In this document: one piece after another, positions 28,710 to 37,800 of the stretch
Layout: the number at the start of each line of letters is the position of its first letter
Numbering within the stretch: position 1 is the stretch's first letter
DNA from: Verrucomicrobiia bacterium
GTDB lineage: Bacteria; Verrucomicrobiota; Verrucomicrobiia; Limisphaerales; JADLHS01
Length of the DNA stretch: 64,000 nt
Assembly: GCA_026125285.1 (NCBI GenBank)
Contig: JAHCLO010000018.1
Location: forward strand, 62,001-126,000
Reading direction: 5' to 3'
Position numbers and translations under genes: made by a program
The notes under the pieces: generated by a model
The model's input: the letters and a program-made list of their open reading frames with translations, nothing else
What the model was told of the DNA's origin: nothing
The model's database searches: none

Positions 28710-28738
28710 TGGGACATCTTATATCACTTTCTGGACAT
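28710..28738 (-). promoter_or_regulatory. direct-repeat operator candidate ATGTCC(C)A x2, 21-bp period
   Basis: On the minus strand ATGTCCAG is followed 21 bp later by ATGTCCCA, about 79 bp upstream of the PEP-CTERM gene's ATG. Sequence, spacing, orientation and distance all match the pair at 23.92-23.95 kb. Confidence 0.5.
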
Positions 28739-28739
28739 G

Positions 28740-29414
28740 GAGATGCAACCTTGGATGGGGTGTTTCAGGATGGCCGAAATAGCACGCAACGAAACAGTAG
28801 TAAGCCAAGAAGGGAAAGCCACCGGCTGCGGTTTCACAATTCCGCTTCTGCATCAAGCTAGGGCTTGTCACTTCCATCTTTCCCCACGAGGTGGCATGAC
28901 CGCTGCGGTTCTGGCGATGCGATGCTCCTCTCGGAATACTGGCCTCACGGATTCCGGTTCAGGTCAGGTCGCGTTCCTGCCAAATCCTTGCGGGCGGGCG
29001 CAGGGTGTTTTTTCCTCCGAAGGCTTTGCGGATGTCCTACGCGGGGCATGACGCAAACACGTCATGGCTCGCCGTGGTCAGCCCCGGAATAGCCACTGTT
29101 TTCGAGGCTTGGAGCGATCACCACCACCATGCCGTGCGTGAACTTTTGTAGGGCCAGTGTCGGATTGACTTCAAGGGGGGCAGAGCTAACTTGCCTCATC
29201 TGAATACGCCACCTGATATTCAAAGCTTGGTTGCGGTCCATCCGCAGTAGCGGGTGGTACGCGCCAATGAGCGTGTGCTGCCGGGCTCAAAGTTTGGCCC
29301 GCGGGCAACCAGTGGTGTGCAGAGAGAGGCGAGGGTGTGAGGCGCACGCTTTCGGGAGTGGCTCTGTGGAGCCGCAGACAATTTCGGTGAACGCTGGCAA
29401 GAGAACAACACAGT
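28740..29414. other. intergenic interval before the response regulator
   Basis: I see no gene or clear structure here. Open readings are short and lack motifs. It must contain the promoter of the response regulator that follows. Confidence 0.4.
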
Positions 29415-30095
29415 ATGGCAAAAGATTTGACGGGTGCGCCCGTTGCATCAACCAAACGGATTTTCATTGTCGAGGACCATCCGGTCTTTCGTGAGGGCTT
29501 GACGCAGATTCTCAATCGGGAGGCGGGGCTGGCCGTCTGTGGCGCGGCGGGCAATGCCACACAGGCGCGGAAGGCGATTGCCAAGCTCCAACCAGACTTG
29601 GTGTTGGTGGACATCGGATTACCGGGCAAGAGCGGACTGGAGTTGATCAAGGAAATCCGGGCCCAGGACAAGACGGTGAAGCTGCTGGTGGTTTCCATGC
29701 ATGATGAGGCCCTCTATGCCGACCGGGTGCTGCGGGCGGGCGGCGATGGTTACATCATGAAGCAGGAGGATCCGGAAGAGATCGTCCACGCCATCCGGGA
29801 TGTTTTGAAGGGACATATTTACGTCAGCGAGGAGGTCTTTGCCGTCATTGCGAAGCCTCATCCCAAAGGCTCGCGCAAGATGGACATCAGGGCGCTGGAT
29901 CAACTGACGGATCGCGAATTGGAAATTCTGGAAAGCTTCGGTCGGGGACGGTCCCATCAGGACATCGCCCGGCAAATGAAGTTGACCGTTGCGCAGGTGG
30001 TCGCCCACGCCACGCGGATTCAAAAGAAGCTGTCTTTGCCGAGTGCCAATGCGCTGATCCGTTACGCCGTTTGCTGGGTGGAGTCGGGCGTGTGA
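29415..30095 (+). CDS. NarL/FixJ (LuxR-type) response regulator
   Basis: 226 residues. The receiver domain (residues 15-130) has the acidic pair in IFIVEDHPVFREGL, the phospho-acceptor Asp in LVLVDIGLPGKSGLELI, the Thr/Ser in LLVVSMHDEAL and Lys in GYIMKQEDPEEI. The C-terminal LuxR-type helix-turn-helix is LTDRELEILESFGRGRSHQD and IARQMKLTVAQVVAHATRIQ. It lies tail-to-tail with a giant hybrid histidine kinase whose HisKA_3 core is of the type that phosphorylates NarL-family regulators, so the two probably form a pair. Confidence 0.92.
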   Translation: MAKDLTGAPVASTKRIFIVEDHPVFREGLTQILNREAGLAVCGAAGNATQARKAIAKLQPDLVLVDIGLPGKSGLELIKEIRAQDKTVKLLVVSMHDEALYADRVLRAGGDGYIMKQEDPEEIVHAIRDVLKGHIYVSEEVFAVIAKPHPKGSRKMDIRALDQLTDRELEILESFGRGRSHQDIARQMKLTVAQVVAHATRIQKKLSLPSANALIRYAVCWVESGV

Positions 30096-30226
30096 GATGC
30101 TGGCGCGCGAAGGAGCTGGCGCCCTTGCCCCATTCCGAGCATCGGTCGGAGGGGACTTTCGCTTCTCCTTGCCACCCACAAAACCGCCACCGCAAACTCC
30201 CGGCTGGATTAGCCACGCGGACAGAT

Positions 30227-33200
30227 TCAAATCAGGCTTCCACCAGGCGAGGCAGATTCGTCGCGCTCCGGCCCGGGGACACGGATGGTGATGATGGTCC
30301 CGTGCCCGGGCTTGGACTCAACGTCACACGTTCCCTCCAATAACGCCGCCCGCTCGCGCAGGTTGGCAAGTCCCACTCGGCCGCGCCGGCTTCGGGCGAC
30401 TTTGAGCCGCCGGGGATTGAAACCGCGCCCGTCATCCTGGATTCTCATGACGATGGCGCCGTCCTGAAGCACCAGTCTCAGGTGCGCGGATTTGGCCCGG
30501 GCGTGTTTCTCCACATTGGTCAGGGCTTCCTGCAGGATGCGGAAGAGATTCAGTTCCATGGCGGGAGGCAGCCGCTCGAGGTCACGCCCAATCCAGCATT
30601 TCACGGCCAGACCGGTCCGGGCCTGGAACTCCTTGCAGAAATTCCGGCTGGCGGCGACTAGGCCCAGTTGGTCCAGGTCGGTGGGACGCAGATTATGGGC
30701 GATACGGCGGTTCTCCTCCAACGCTTGGACGAGCAGGCGGCCGCAACGGGCGAGGATTTCCCGGGCGGCGGGGAATTGCGCAGCCACACCGGTTTCCACA
30801 CTGCGCAGCCTCATCCTGGCGGACGCAATGACCTGGTTGACGCCATCGTGAAGTTCCCGGGCCACGCGCGAGCGCTCGGTTTCCTGGGCCTCAATGATGC
30901 GCCGGGAAACGCTGCGCAATTCGTCCTCGGTCTGTTTGGCTACGGTTAGGTCGCGGATGGTGGCGACCCAGTTCACCACCCGCCCCGTTCGGTCCTTGAT
31001 GGGGACAACATTGTGCTCGGCCGGAAACACCGTGCCATCCTTGTGTTTCACTGGATACTCAAAGTCACTCAACGCCCCCGTTTCCAGGACAGTCTGACGG
31101 AGATGCGCCCGGAAGTGCTCCGCGCCGGCTTCATCCCGCAGCAGAAAATCAGGCGAGCGCCCAATCAACTCGTCACGCGGGTAACCAAACATTTGGGTGG
31201 CGGCCGGATTGCAGTACACGATCGCAACCGGTTCGGTCTTCAGAATGAGAACCGCGGAGCGGAGGCTCTGCAGCGTCTTCTCGATCAATCGCTGGCTCGC
31301 TTCCAGCGACTGCTCGGCGCGAATGCGGGCGATGGCTCCGCCCGCCATGCTCGCGAGAGTATCCATGGCGTGCAGGGATTCTACGGGAATACTCTCGATC
31401 CTGTGCGAGCCCAAGCACAGCACAGCCACCACTCGTCCTTTGTGTTGCAGCGGGAGCAACTCCCGGGCCCGCAACCCTTCGTGCTGCAACTGCTCCACCA
31501 AGTCAACCATGGTGGTGTCGGGCTGATGAGACGGGGCCCGACTGATCTGCGCGGGCCGGCGCCGGGCCCGTTCAGCGAAGCGCGCGGAGAAACCCCGGTG
31601 GGCGACCAACTCCAAGACCGTCGCCGTGGCGTCCACCAGATACACGGCACTGCAGTCAATGCCGGGGTGGCGCAAGGCAAGGACCAGCAATTGTTCCGTC
31701 ACCGCTTTCAATTCGTTGGCGGAACTCAAAAAGATGCCGAAGTCGCGCTGGAACTGACGCACTTGTTCGGCCCACTTAAGCTCCGTGGTATCCACGGCCG
31801 TGCCTTCATAGAAGAGCACGCGCCCGTTGGAGTCGCGCACCACCCGCGCATTGACACTCATCCAAAATTGGCTGCCGTCCTTCCGGCGGTGTTTGGATTC
31901 AAACCGTTCGACCGAGCCCTGACGTTCCACGCTGCGCTTGAATTCCTCCCGCCGGGCCGGGTTCACAAACACCTGCCGCGCAATGTCGGTAATGCTCGCG
32001 ATCACTTCCGCGGGCGATTCATAGCCGAGGATGCGCGCCAGGGCGGGATTGACGCTCAGGTAGCGACCTTCCGGCGTGGACTGATAAATTCCCTCCACGG
32101 CGTTTTCAAAGATGCTGCGATATTTGGCTTCGGCGTCCCGCAACGCATGGGTGACTTCGACCCGGAGGAAGGCTTCGCTGCAATGGTTCGCGAGGGTCTG
32201 GAGCAACCGCAAGTCCGCCTTGGAATAGGCATTGGGCGAATAGCTTTGGATGGACAGGACGCCGATGGGCTTGCCACGGGAATAGATCGGAACATGCATC
32301 ATGCACTCCGAGCACCGATGGATGTCACCAAAGGGATGGTAGTCTACGGCCGTCGCAGTGTCAGGATTCCGGTTCGTGAGACGTGCCCCCTCGGCCAGGA
32401 TCGATCGCATGAGCGGGCTGGGAACTCGTTCAAGCTTGGAGATCTGCACGATTTGCCGCTGCCCGTTCAGAGTATCCAAAGTCAGGATCGGCAGGATCTG
32501 GTCATCCTTCGCGGAATACATGTGGACGTAGCCGGCATCCCAACCGAACAAGCCCGAGGCAATGTCGAGAATGACCCGGGCGGCATCATCGGCGTCAATG
32601 GCGGAGTTAAGCCGTTTACCCAACTGCTCAAAGGCGTCCCTCTGCCTGGCCGCCTGCTTTTGCTCGGTAATGTCCCGGGCCACACCGACGAGCCCCAGGG
32701 TCTTCCCCTCCTGGTTTTGGATGCGCGCGGTGTTGAGCGAGATCGGGAATTCGGTTCCGTCTTTTCGGCAATTCAGAACCTCCCCCTGCCAGCCGCCCAG
32801 GAGGGTCTCGTGATGAATCCGCTCGCAGAGCCCGGGCGGGTTCTTTGCCGAATAGAGGAAATCCGGAGTCCGGCCAACAACTTCCGCGAGTGAATAACCG
32901 TAGGTGGCCAGGAAGGACTGGTTGGCAAAGGTGAAGCGATTCCCAACATCGGTGATGCAGATCAACTCCCCGGTGCTCTGCATGGCGTTGGTCAGCCGCT
33001 TTGCTTCCTCTTCGAGTTTCCGGCGATCAGTAAGGTCCCGCGAAATGCCCATTACTGCCGTCACCTGGCCTTCCTGATCGCGCAACGGCAGGAGCCGGGT
33101 TTCAGTCCACCGCCGGTGGCCCAGATAGGAAATCCACCGTTCCTGCTGCACCGCTTCGCCCGACTCAAAGATCCGGCGCACAGTCTCCTTGTGGCGGCGG

Positions 33201-34153
33201 GCAATCTTCGCCGGGAACAGTTCCTCTTGAGCGCGCCCCAGCATGTCCGTACCCGCCACGTTGTACCAACGCGCGGCCGTTTGATTCACGTAGCGGAGCT
33301 TCGCCTCCCGATCCAGAATGAAAATGGCATCGGGCGATGATTCTGCCAGTTCGCGATAGCGTTCCTGGCTTGCCCGCAGCATCTCCTCGGCCTGTTTGCG
33401 CCCGCTAACATCCCGCACCACGCACACCACGCCCTCGGATCGGCCATGCGCATCTTGCATCACTGCAGCGCTGACCTCCACCTCGAGCGAACCGCCGCAC
33501 TTTTTGAGGAGGCGATACTCGCCGTGATGCACGAGGCCGCTCTCCAATGTGCGGGCCAGATCAGCCTTGATCTGGAGGTGATTCAAAGGCGGAGCGAAGT
33601 CAAAGACACTTCTTCCCACCAGCTCTTCCCGGTGGGTGTAGCCCAACATGGCCGCCGCCTGGGAATTGACGGCCAGCAACCGTCCTTGCGGATCCACCAA
33701 GCCGAAGGCATCCGGGAGCACCCCCAGCAACTGCCGATAGTGCTGTTCGCTAGCGCGCAGAGAAGTGGTCACGTGCCGCAAACGCAAGAGCGTCCGCACG
33801 CGCGCGAACAATTCTCCCAAGTGGATCGGTTTGGAGAGGTAATCATCGGCTCCGGCGGCGAGACCTTCAACCTTGTGCGGCGGCGTCTCCGCCGGCCCGG
33901 AGATCAGCACGACGACAACGTCCAGGAGCAACGGGTCCGATTTGATCTGTCGGCACACCTCCATCCCGTTGAGATCGGGAAGCTGGACATCCACCAGCAC
34001 CAGTTCCGGTCGTTGCTGCCGGGCGGTCTGCAGGGCCGCGTGCGCGGTCACCGCCTGCCAGACCTCATAACCTTCAGTGCGCAGGGCGGTGCAAAGCATC
34101 TCACGGATCCCAGCATCGTCGTCCACCACTAGAATGCGCACTGAATCGCTCAT
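30227..34153 (-). CDS. hybrid sensor histidine kinase with N-terminal receiver, five PAS and two GAF domains
   Basis: About 1308 residues starting MSDSVRILVVDDDAGIREML. Order of domains: receiver (Asp in LVLVDVQLPDLNGMEV, Lys in DDYLSKPIHLGELF), PAS (YRQLLGVLPDAFGLVDPQGR), PAS (YRELAESSPDAIFILDREAK), PAS (NAMQSTGELICITDVGNRFT), GAF (ILDIASGLFGWDAGYVHMYS), PAS (YRSIFENAVEGIYQSTPEGR), GAF (HPGIDCSAVYLVDATATVLE), PAS (LRSAVLILKTEPVAIVYCNP), HisKA_3 with phospho-acceptor His in ERSRVARELHDGVNQVIASA, and HATPase (QDDGRGFNP; GLANLRERAALLEG). No membrane helix is seen, so it is probably a cytoplasmic multi-signal sensor. The partner is likely the NarL-type regulator next to it. Confidence 0.93.
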   Translation of the reverse strand: MSDSVRILVVDDDAGIREMLCTALRTEGYEVWQAVTAHAALQTARQQRPELVLVDVQLPDLNGMEVCRQIKSDPLLLDVVVVLISGPAETPPHKVEGLAAGADDYLSKPIHLGELFARVRTLLRLRHVTTSLRASEQHYRQLLGVLPDAFGLVDPQGRLLAVNSQAAAMLGYTHREELVGRSVFDFAPPLNHLQIKADLARTLESGLVHHGEYRLLKKCGGSLEVEVSAAVMQDAHGRSEGVVCVVRDVSGRKQAEEMLRASQERYRELAESSPDAIFILDREAKLRYVNQTAARWYNVAGTDMLGRAQEELFPAKIARRHKETVRRIFESGEAVQQERWISYLGHRRWTETRLLPLRDQEGQVTAVMGISRDLTDRRKLEEEAKRLTNAMQSTGELICITDVGNRFTFANQSFLATYGYSLAEVVGRTPDFLYSAKNPPGLCERIHHETLLGGWQGEVLNCRKDGTEFPISLNTARIQNQEGKTLGLVGVARDITEQKQAARQRDAFEQLGKRLNSAIDADDAARVILDIASGLFGWDAGYVHMYSAKDDQILPILTLDTLNGQRQIVQISKLERVPSPLMRSILAEGARLTNRNPDTATAVDYHPFGDIHRCSECMMHVPIYSRGKPIGVLSIQSYSPNAYSKADLRLLQTLANHCSEAFLRVEVTHALRDAEAKYRSIFENAVEGIYQSTPEGRYLSVNPALARILGYESPAEVIASITDIARQVFVNPARREEFKRSVERQGSVERFESKHRRKDGSQFWMSVNARVVRDSNGRVLFYEGTAVDTTELKWAEQVRQFQRDFGIFLSSANELKAVTEQLLVLALRHPGIDCSAVYLVDATATVLELVAHRGFSARFAERARRRPAQISRAPSHQPDTTMVDLVEQLQHEGLRARELLPLQHKGRVVAVLCLGSHRIESIPVESLHAMDTLASMAGGAIARIRAEQSLEASQRLIEKTLQSLRSAVLILKTEPVAIVYCNPAATQMFGYPRDELIGRSPDFLLRDEAGAEHFRAHLRQTVLETGALSDFEYPVKHKDGTVFPAEHNVVPIKDRTGRVVNWVATIRDLTVAKQTEDELRSVSRRIIEAQETERSRVARELHDGVNQVIASARMRLRSVETGVAAQFPAAREILARCGRLLVQALEENRRIAHNLRPTDLDQLGLVAASRNFCKEFQARTGLAVKCWIGRDLERLPPAMELNLFRILQEALTNVEKHARAKSAHLRLVLQDGAIVMRIQDDGRGFNPRRLKVARSRRGRVGLANLRERAALLEGTCDVESKPGHGTIITIRVPGPERDESASPGGSLI

Positions 34154-34680
34154 GGCTCGCGGGAGTCTGGGCTGTTGCCAGCCTGCAACCCTCCGTAGAG
34201 CAGATACCGAAGCTGCCAGGTGGGCAAGCAGAAACTCCAGCGCTTCCGCAAAGGGGAGGGTTCGGAGCATTGACGTTCTGAGGATTGATGTTGCGTGCCG
34301 TGCAGCCCAGCCCCGACGTCATGTTCGTCCCGTCCGCGCGACCACCAGCGACACTGTTTCCGTGACCACCCCCACCGTCGTGGTTCATTTGGCAGCGAGC
34401 GGTGGACGCACCCACCCCAGAAGCCGCAACGCGGCCGCCGTCTCGTTTGACCCGGGCTGGATCGGCTCCACGTCCAGGATCACGCTGAACTCCGGCCCCT
34501 GCATCCGCGCGTACACTTGCGGGTGGTATTACTCGATGACCCGTTGCGTCTGGCCGGCAGCGTCCTGCACCGCCACTGTGGGCTGGCCGCAGGCGGGGCA
34601 GCCGAAGCAGGCCAAGTTGCAGGGGATCGTCAGCCGTGAGAGCCAGTGGCGTGTACCCGCTGAGAGGCAGGATCCTCACC
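34154..34680. other. degenerate interval upstream of the hybrid kinase
   Basis: No intact gene. On the minus strand, phrases such as FGCPACGQPTVAVQDAAGQT and VYARMQGPEFSVILDVEP look like remains of a coding region, but a stop codon separates them and no family is recognisable. Confidence 0.35.
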
Positions 34681-34953
34681 TTACCGATACATCGCTTCGA
34701 GAACTTTGCGGTCCCGCTCAAGCAGAATCCCGGCACGCTCGGTCGGTGAATCACACGCCTGCAATCGTCGGGTGGCCTCGGCATAGGCCGCCGCAATGAT
34801 CCGGCATTGTCTGGGCGTCAGTCGGTACCCGTGCAGCCTCTCGACCAATGACTCCAGCAGCTTCGGGCGTTCGTCGTTTCCCCGCTCGAACATGCGGACC
34901 ACGAACCCGTGGGTTACCGGCGCCGCCGCAAACCCAGACTCCAGCGCATCCAA
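34681..34953 (-). CDS. small helical protein, unknown (TTG start)
   Basis: 90 residues, mostly helical and charged: HGFVVRMFERGNDERPKLLE and LTPRQCRIIAAAYAEATRRL. The start would be TTG, overlapping the end of the membrane ORF upstream by about 40 bp in another frame. The amphipathic composition looks coding, but the neighbourhood is decayed, so it may be a remnant. Confidence 0.35.
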   Translation of the reverse strand: MDALESGFAAAPVTHGFVVRMFERGNDERPKLLESLVERLHGYRLTPRQCRIIAAAYAEATRRLQACDSPTERAGILLERDRKVLEAMYR

Positions 34954-35252
34954 AGCCCCATGATCCAGCCGCCGGCCAGGCCGATGCCAAAACCAAGCAG
35001 ACCCCAGTAAATTCCGCCCGCCGCCGCGCCGACGGCGAAGCTGCAGCGCGAGACGAGCAGAAGCAGCACATAGGCGTAGTCGGCGATTTTGCCGCGAACC
35101 GTCGGCAATCTGGGAATCTTCGGCAACAGGAAAGCGTGGCGGGCACGCTGTGGGTCAACCGCGAGGGCACCAGTGTCAGGTGGTCGCGAGGCAGGTTTCC
35201 GCCAATGGCCGCCGTCCCAAACCGCAATCCCTTTTCCAGCCGCGCCCAGCAA
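34914..35252 (-). CDS. possible membrane protein (TTG start), maybe a remnant
   Basis: Up to 112 residues. The C-terminal half has two hydrophobic stretches (ADYAYVLLLLVSRCSFAVGA and GIYWGLLGFGIGLAGGWIMG) and ends with a string of Arg. The N-terminal half has no clear pattern, so the true start is unknown. No family recognised. Confidence 0.3.
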   Translation of the reverse strand: MLGAAGKGIAVWDGGHWRKPASRPPDTGALAVDPQRARHAFLLPKIPRLPTVRGKIADYAYVLLLLVSRCSFAVGAAAGGIYWGLLGFGIGLAGGWIMGLWMRWSLGLRRRR

Positions 35253-35483
35253 TTCTCACGATAGACGGTTCGGTTGTGCGGGTTGGAGGAGGCTCGGGAA
35301 TTTTATGGGTGCTGGTGGCGGCGGTTTGAGGTTCTGCGGGCGGTGGAGGCAATGCGCGGCCCTCACGTCCTTATGGCGTGTTTTCTCCCGGCCTTGCCGG
35401 ATTCAGCTTTTTTGAATGGCGTACGGGCCTATTTCCAAGCCCCGCAGCATGAAATCCATCAGTTTCTCCCCAGCACCGCCACC

Positions 35484-35666
35484 TGCGATGTGATGGGCCG
35501 GACGCGGATCAAGACGGACGTAAGCGGCTACACGCTGACGTTCGATTACGACGCATTGGACCGGCTCACCAAAATTACATATCCCGACGGCAGCTTTCAG
35601 CAATTCACCTATGAACATCTGGATATGTCCGTCGTTCGCTGTCAGCGGCGGAATGAAAGTGGATGA
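35484..35666 (+). pseudogene. RHS/YD-repeat protein fragment
   Basis: About 60 codons spell a single RHS repeat: DVMGRTRIKTDVSGYTLTFD, YDALDRLTKITYPDGS and FQQFTYEHLDMSVV. RHS proteins are normally well over 1000 residues with dozens of these repeats. The open frame continues upstream to 35274 with no repeat character, and ends shortly after the fragment. It is a relic, adjacent to insertion sequences. Confidence 0.7.
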
Positions 35667-35817
35667 GAACAAGCGGTTTGAAATTCCGTTTTCTTCCGGG
35701 GCATTTTCTTAGAACACTTCACGCTGAAAGTTCTTCTTCCTTCTTCTGACTTCGTCTACTTGGCGGTCTTCTTTTCCGTTTTCTTGACTCCTGTATTCTT
35801 CGCAGGTTCGGCTCGTC

Positions 35818-36171
35818 ATGAGCCGCTCTTCAACCCGGCGAAAGTGCCGTCATTGCAGTAGATTTTTTCTTCCTGATCCACGCGCTGCAGATCGGCAACG
35901 GTATTGTTCGGGCCCGGATTGTCAGCAGGCCAGCCAGCTCGCCAGCCAGCGCCGCTGGCTCAGCAAAAACGGCAACGGCGATTACTTCCGCGGTCCCCGC
36001 GCTGTAGAGCGGGTGCAGGCCTGGCGCAAGCTCCATCCCGGTTACTGGCGTCGGCAGACCCCCTCGTCTCGCAAGGGTCAAGCTGCTGATAATCAACCCG
36101 CTAACCCCAGTCACTTCCTTCCTCGCTGTTTTCGGTGGAGCCGCTGGGTAGTCTGTCGGCATGACACCTGA
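35818..36171 (+). pseudogene. zinc-ribbon protein truncated by the ISL3 element
   Basis: Starts MSRSSTRRKCRHCSRFFLPD with two CxxC-like pairs (CRHC and YCSGPDC) and continues QRRWLSKNGNGDYFRGPRAV and AWRKLHPGYWRRQ. Proteins with this N-terminus are found near mobile elements in several phyla (general knowledge); their function is unknown. From about residue 100 (position 36118) the frame runs into the left inverted repeat of the ISL3 element, and the last 17 codons belong to the element, so the native C-terminus is missing. Confidence 0.6.
36118..36142 (+). repeat. left inverted repeat of the ISL3 element
   Basis: Matches the reverse complement of 37418-37442 at 22 of 25 bases. It lies about 20 bp before the transposase ATG and interrupts the zinc-ribbon reading frame. 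Confidence 0.85.
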
Positions 36172-37417
36172 GAAACTGTTTCATGAATTGCTGGGACTGG
36201 GATTGAACTGGGAAGCAATCGAAAGCCGATTCGAGCGGGAAAGCGGGACGGTCTTTTTGGAGATCCGCGAAACCCCGCGGTTGTGGGAGACGGTGCGCTG
36301 CCTTGAAGACGGGGGTCTGGCATTCTGTTACGATCACACCGAGGTATTGACGTGGCGGCATCTGAATGTCTTTCAACATCGCTGCGAGATCACCTGTCGG
36401 TTGCCCCGCGGGAAGTGTCGTCAGTGTGGGCAGGTGTTTCGGGGGCGACCGCCTTGGGAGGGTTTGAGCACGCACTTCACCAAGGAGTTTGAAGCTTTCG
36501 CACTGCTGCTCATGCGCGAGATGCCCATGAGCAAGGTGGGGGAAGTGGTCGGCGAAACTGACACGCGCCTGTGGCGGATGCTTTTCCGGCAGGTGGATGC
36601 CGCCTATGCCGAGGCCGATTTCAGCCAGGTCTGTTGTGTTGGGGTGGATGAGATGAGTGTGCGCAAGGGGCATGAGTATATCAGCGTGTTCGCCGATCTA
36701 GTGCGCAAACGGGTACTCTTTGCGACTGAAGGGAAGGATCATCAAGTGTGGCTGGACTTCGTGACGGCGTTGGAAAAGCACAATGGCCATCGGCACGCGA
36801 TTACGCAGGTGAGTATGGACATGAGTCCGGCCTATGAGAAAGGGGTGAAGGAAACCTGTCGCCACGCGCAGGTGGTGTTCGACAAGTTTCACGTGATTGC
36901 GCACGCCAACCAGGCGGTGGATGAAGTGCGCCGGGCGGAGGTGCGGCTGGGTGGGGCCGGCGTGTGGGAGGCCCTGCGGCAGAGCCAGTGGCTGTGGCGC
37001 AAAAATCCGGAGAACCTGACGGAGCAGGAAGCGGCGCGGCTGGCGCAGATCGACCAAAAGAGTTTGCGCACGGCCAAGGCGTATCAGATGCGGCTGGTGT
37101 TACAGGACATTTATCGGAGTGCGAGCGTCCTGGAGGCGCGGCGGCGGTTTCGGGTGTGGTGTCGCTGGGTGCGATGGGTGGCGCGGTTGCAGCCCAAAAA
37201 CTTGTTGCGCGCCATGGTGAAAGTGGCGGCGATGATCGAGCGCCATCTGGCTGGCATCCTGGCGCATTGGAAATGGGGTGTGACCAATGCGTTCATGGAG
37301 CGATTAAACAGCGTCTTCAGCGCGACCAAACGTAAGGCCCGTGGTTACCGCTCCACCACGCACCTCATCACCATGCTCTACTTCGTAGCCGGCAAGCTCC
37401 GCTTCCCCCAGTTCTGA
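36161..37417 (+). CDS. ISL3-family transposase
   Basis: 418 residues, full length. An N-terminal zinc-binding/HTH region (CRLPRGKCRQCGQVFRGRPP) precedes the DDE catalytic core: first Asp in VCCVGVDEMSVRKGHEYIS, second in ITQVSMDMSPAYEKGVKET, and Glu in WKWGVTNAFMERLNSVFSAT. The helical insertion between the second and third residues and the end motif KRKARGYRSTTHLITMLYF fit the IS204/IS1001/IS1165 group. Nothing suggests inactivation. Confidence 0.93.
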   Translation: MTPEKLFHELLGLGLNWEAIESRFERESGTVFLEIRETPRLWETVRCLEDGGLAFCYDHTEVLTWRHLNVFQHRCEITCRLPRGKCRQCGQVFRGRPPWEGLSTHFTKEFEAFALLLMREMPMSKVGEVVGETDTRLWRMLFRQVDAAYAEADFSQVCCVGVDEMSVRKGHEYISVFADLVRKRVLFATEGKDHQVWLDFVTALEKHNGHRHAITQVSMDMSPAYEKGVKETCRHAQVVFDKFHVIAHANQAVDEVRRAEVRLGGAGVWEALRQSQWLWRKNPENLTEQEAARLAQIDQKSLRTAKAYQMRLVLQDIYRSASVLEARRRFRVWCRWVRWVARLQPKNLLRAMVKVAAMIERHLAGILAHWKWGVTNAFMERLNSVFSATKRKARGYRSTTHLITMLYFVAGKLRFPQF

Positions 37418-37442
37418 GGCTCCACCGAAAATAGCGAAGAAC
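37418..37442 (-). repeat. right inverted repeat of the ISL3 element
   Basis: Immediately follows the transposase stop codon and mirrors the left repeat with three mismatches. It fuses directly to the beheaded epimerase-like frame. Confidence 0.85.
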
Positions 37443-37783
37443 CCAACAGGATCATTGATGCGATTGGGCCGGAAACATTTACCTATCGCGGACTGGTTCG
37501 CCAGATCGGCGAGAGCATCGGCAAACGGCGCCCCATCGTCTCCGCGCCTCCGACGCTGGCTTTGGCAGCGGGCTGGCTGATGGGCAAATTCACGCGAGAT
37601 GTGGTCATCACCCGCGAGGAAATTACCGGCTTGATGCAAGACTTGCTTTGCACCAATTCACGGCCGGCCGGCCAGACACGGCTCACCGACTGGGCAAGAG
37701 CAAACGCCGCCACACTGGGTCGCCAATACGCCAACGAACTGGCACGCCGCCGCAATCGCATCGCGCCTTACGACCGGCTATAG
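37441..37783 (+). pseudogene. C-terminal part of an NAD(P)-binding epimerase/NmrA-like protein, beheaded at the ISL3 end
   Basis: The frame that opens at the right end of the ISL3 element reads RIIDAIGPETFTYRGLVRQI, GKRRPIVSAPPTLALAAGWL and DVVITREEITGLMQDLLCTN. This is the substrate-domain half of atypical short-chain dehydrogenase/epimerase proteins (NAD(P)H-binding, NmrA-like). The Rossmann half with GxxGxxG is missing and is not found upstream of the element. About 112 codons remain, ending with a normal stop. Confidence 0.75.
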
Positions 37784-37800
37784 TCCGCTTCCGCCGGCAT

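Larger units (their letters stand above)
36118..37442 (+). mobile_element. complete ISL3-family insertion sequence
   Basis: A transposase gene bounded by 25-bp inverted repeats: left CCTCGCTGTTTTCGGTGGAG (inside 36118-36142) and right GCTCCACCGAAAATAGCGAA (inside 37418-37442), matching at 22 of 25 positions. The flanks do not show a matching 8-bp duplication and belong to two unrelated broken genes, so the element has taken part in a deletion or rearrangement after insertion. Confidence 0.88.

Noticed and set aside
35680-35819. Lys/Glu-rich short minus-strand reading (MTSRTCEEYRSQENGKED)
   Set aside because: 37 codons of low complexity in a decayed region; probably a chance reading or a remnant tail.
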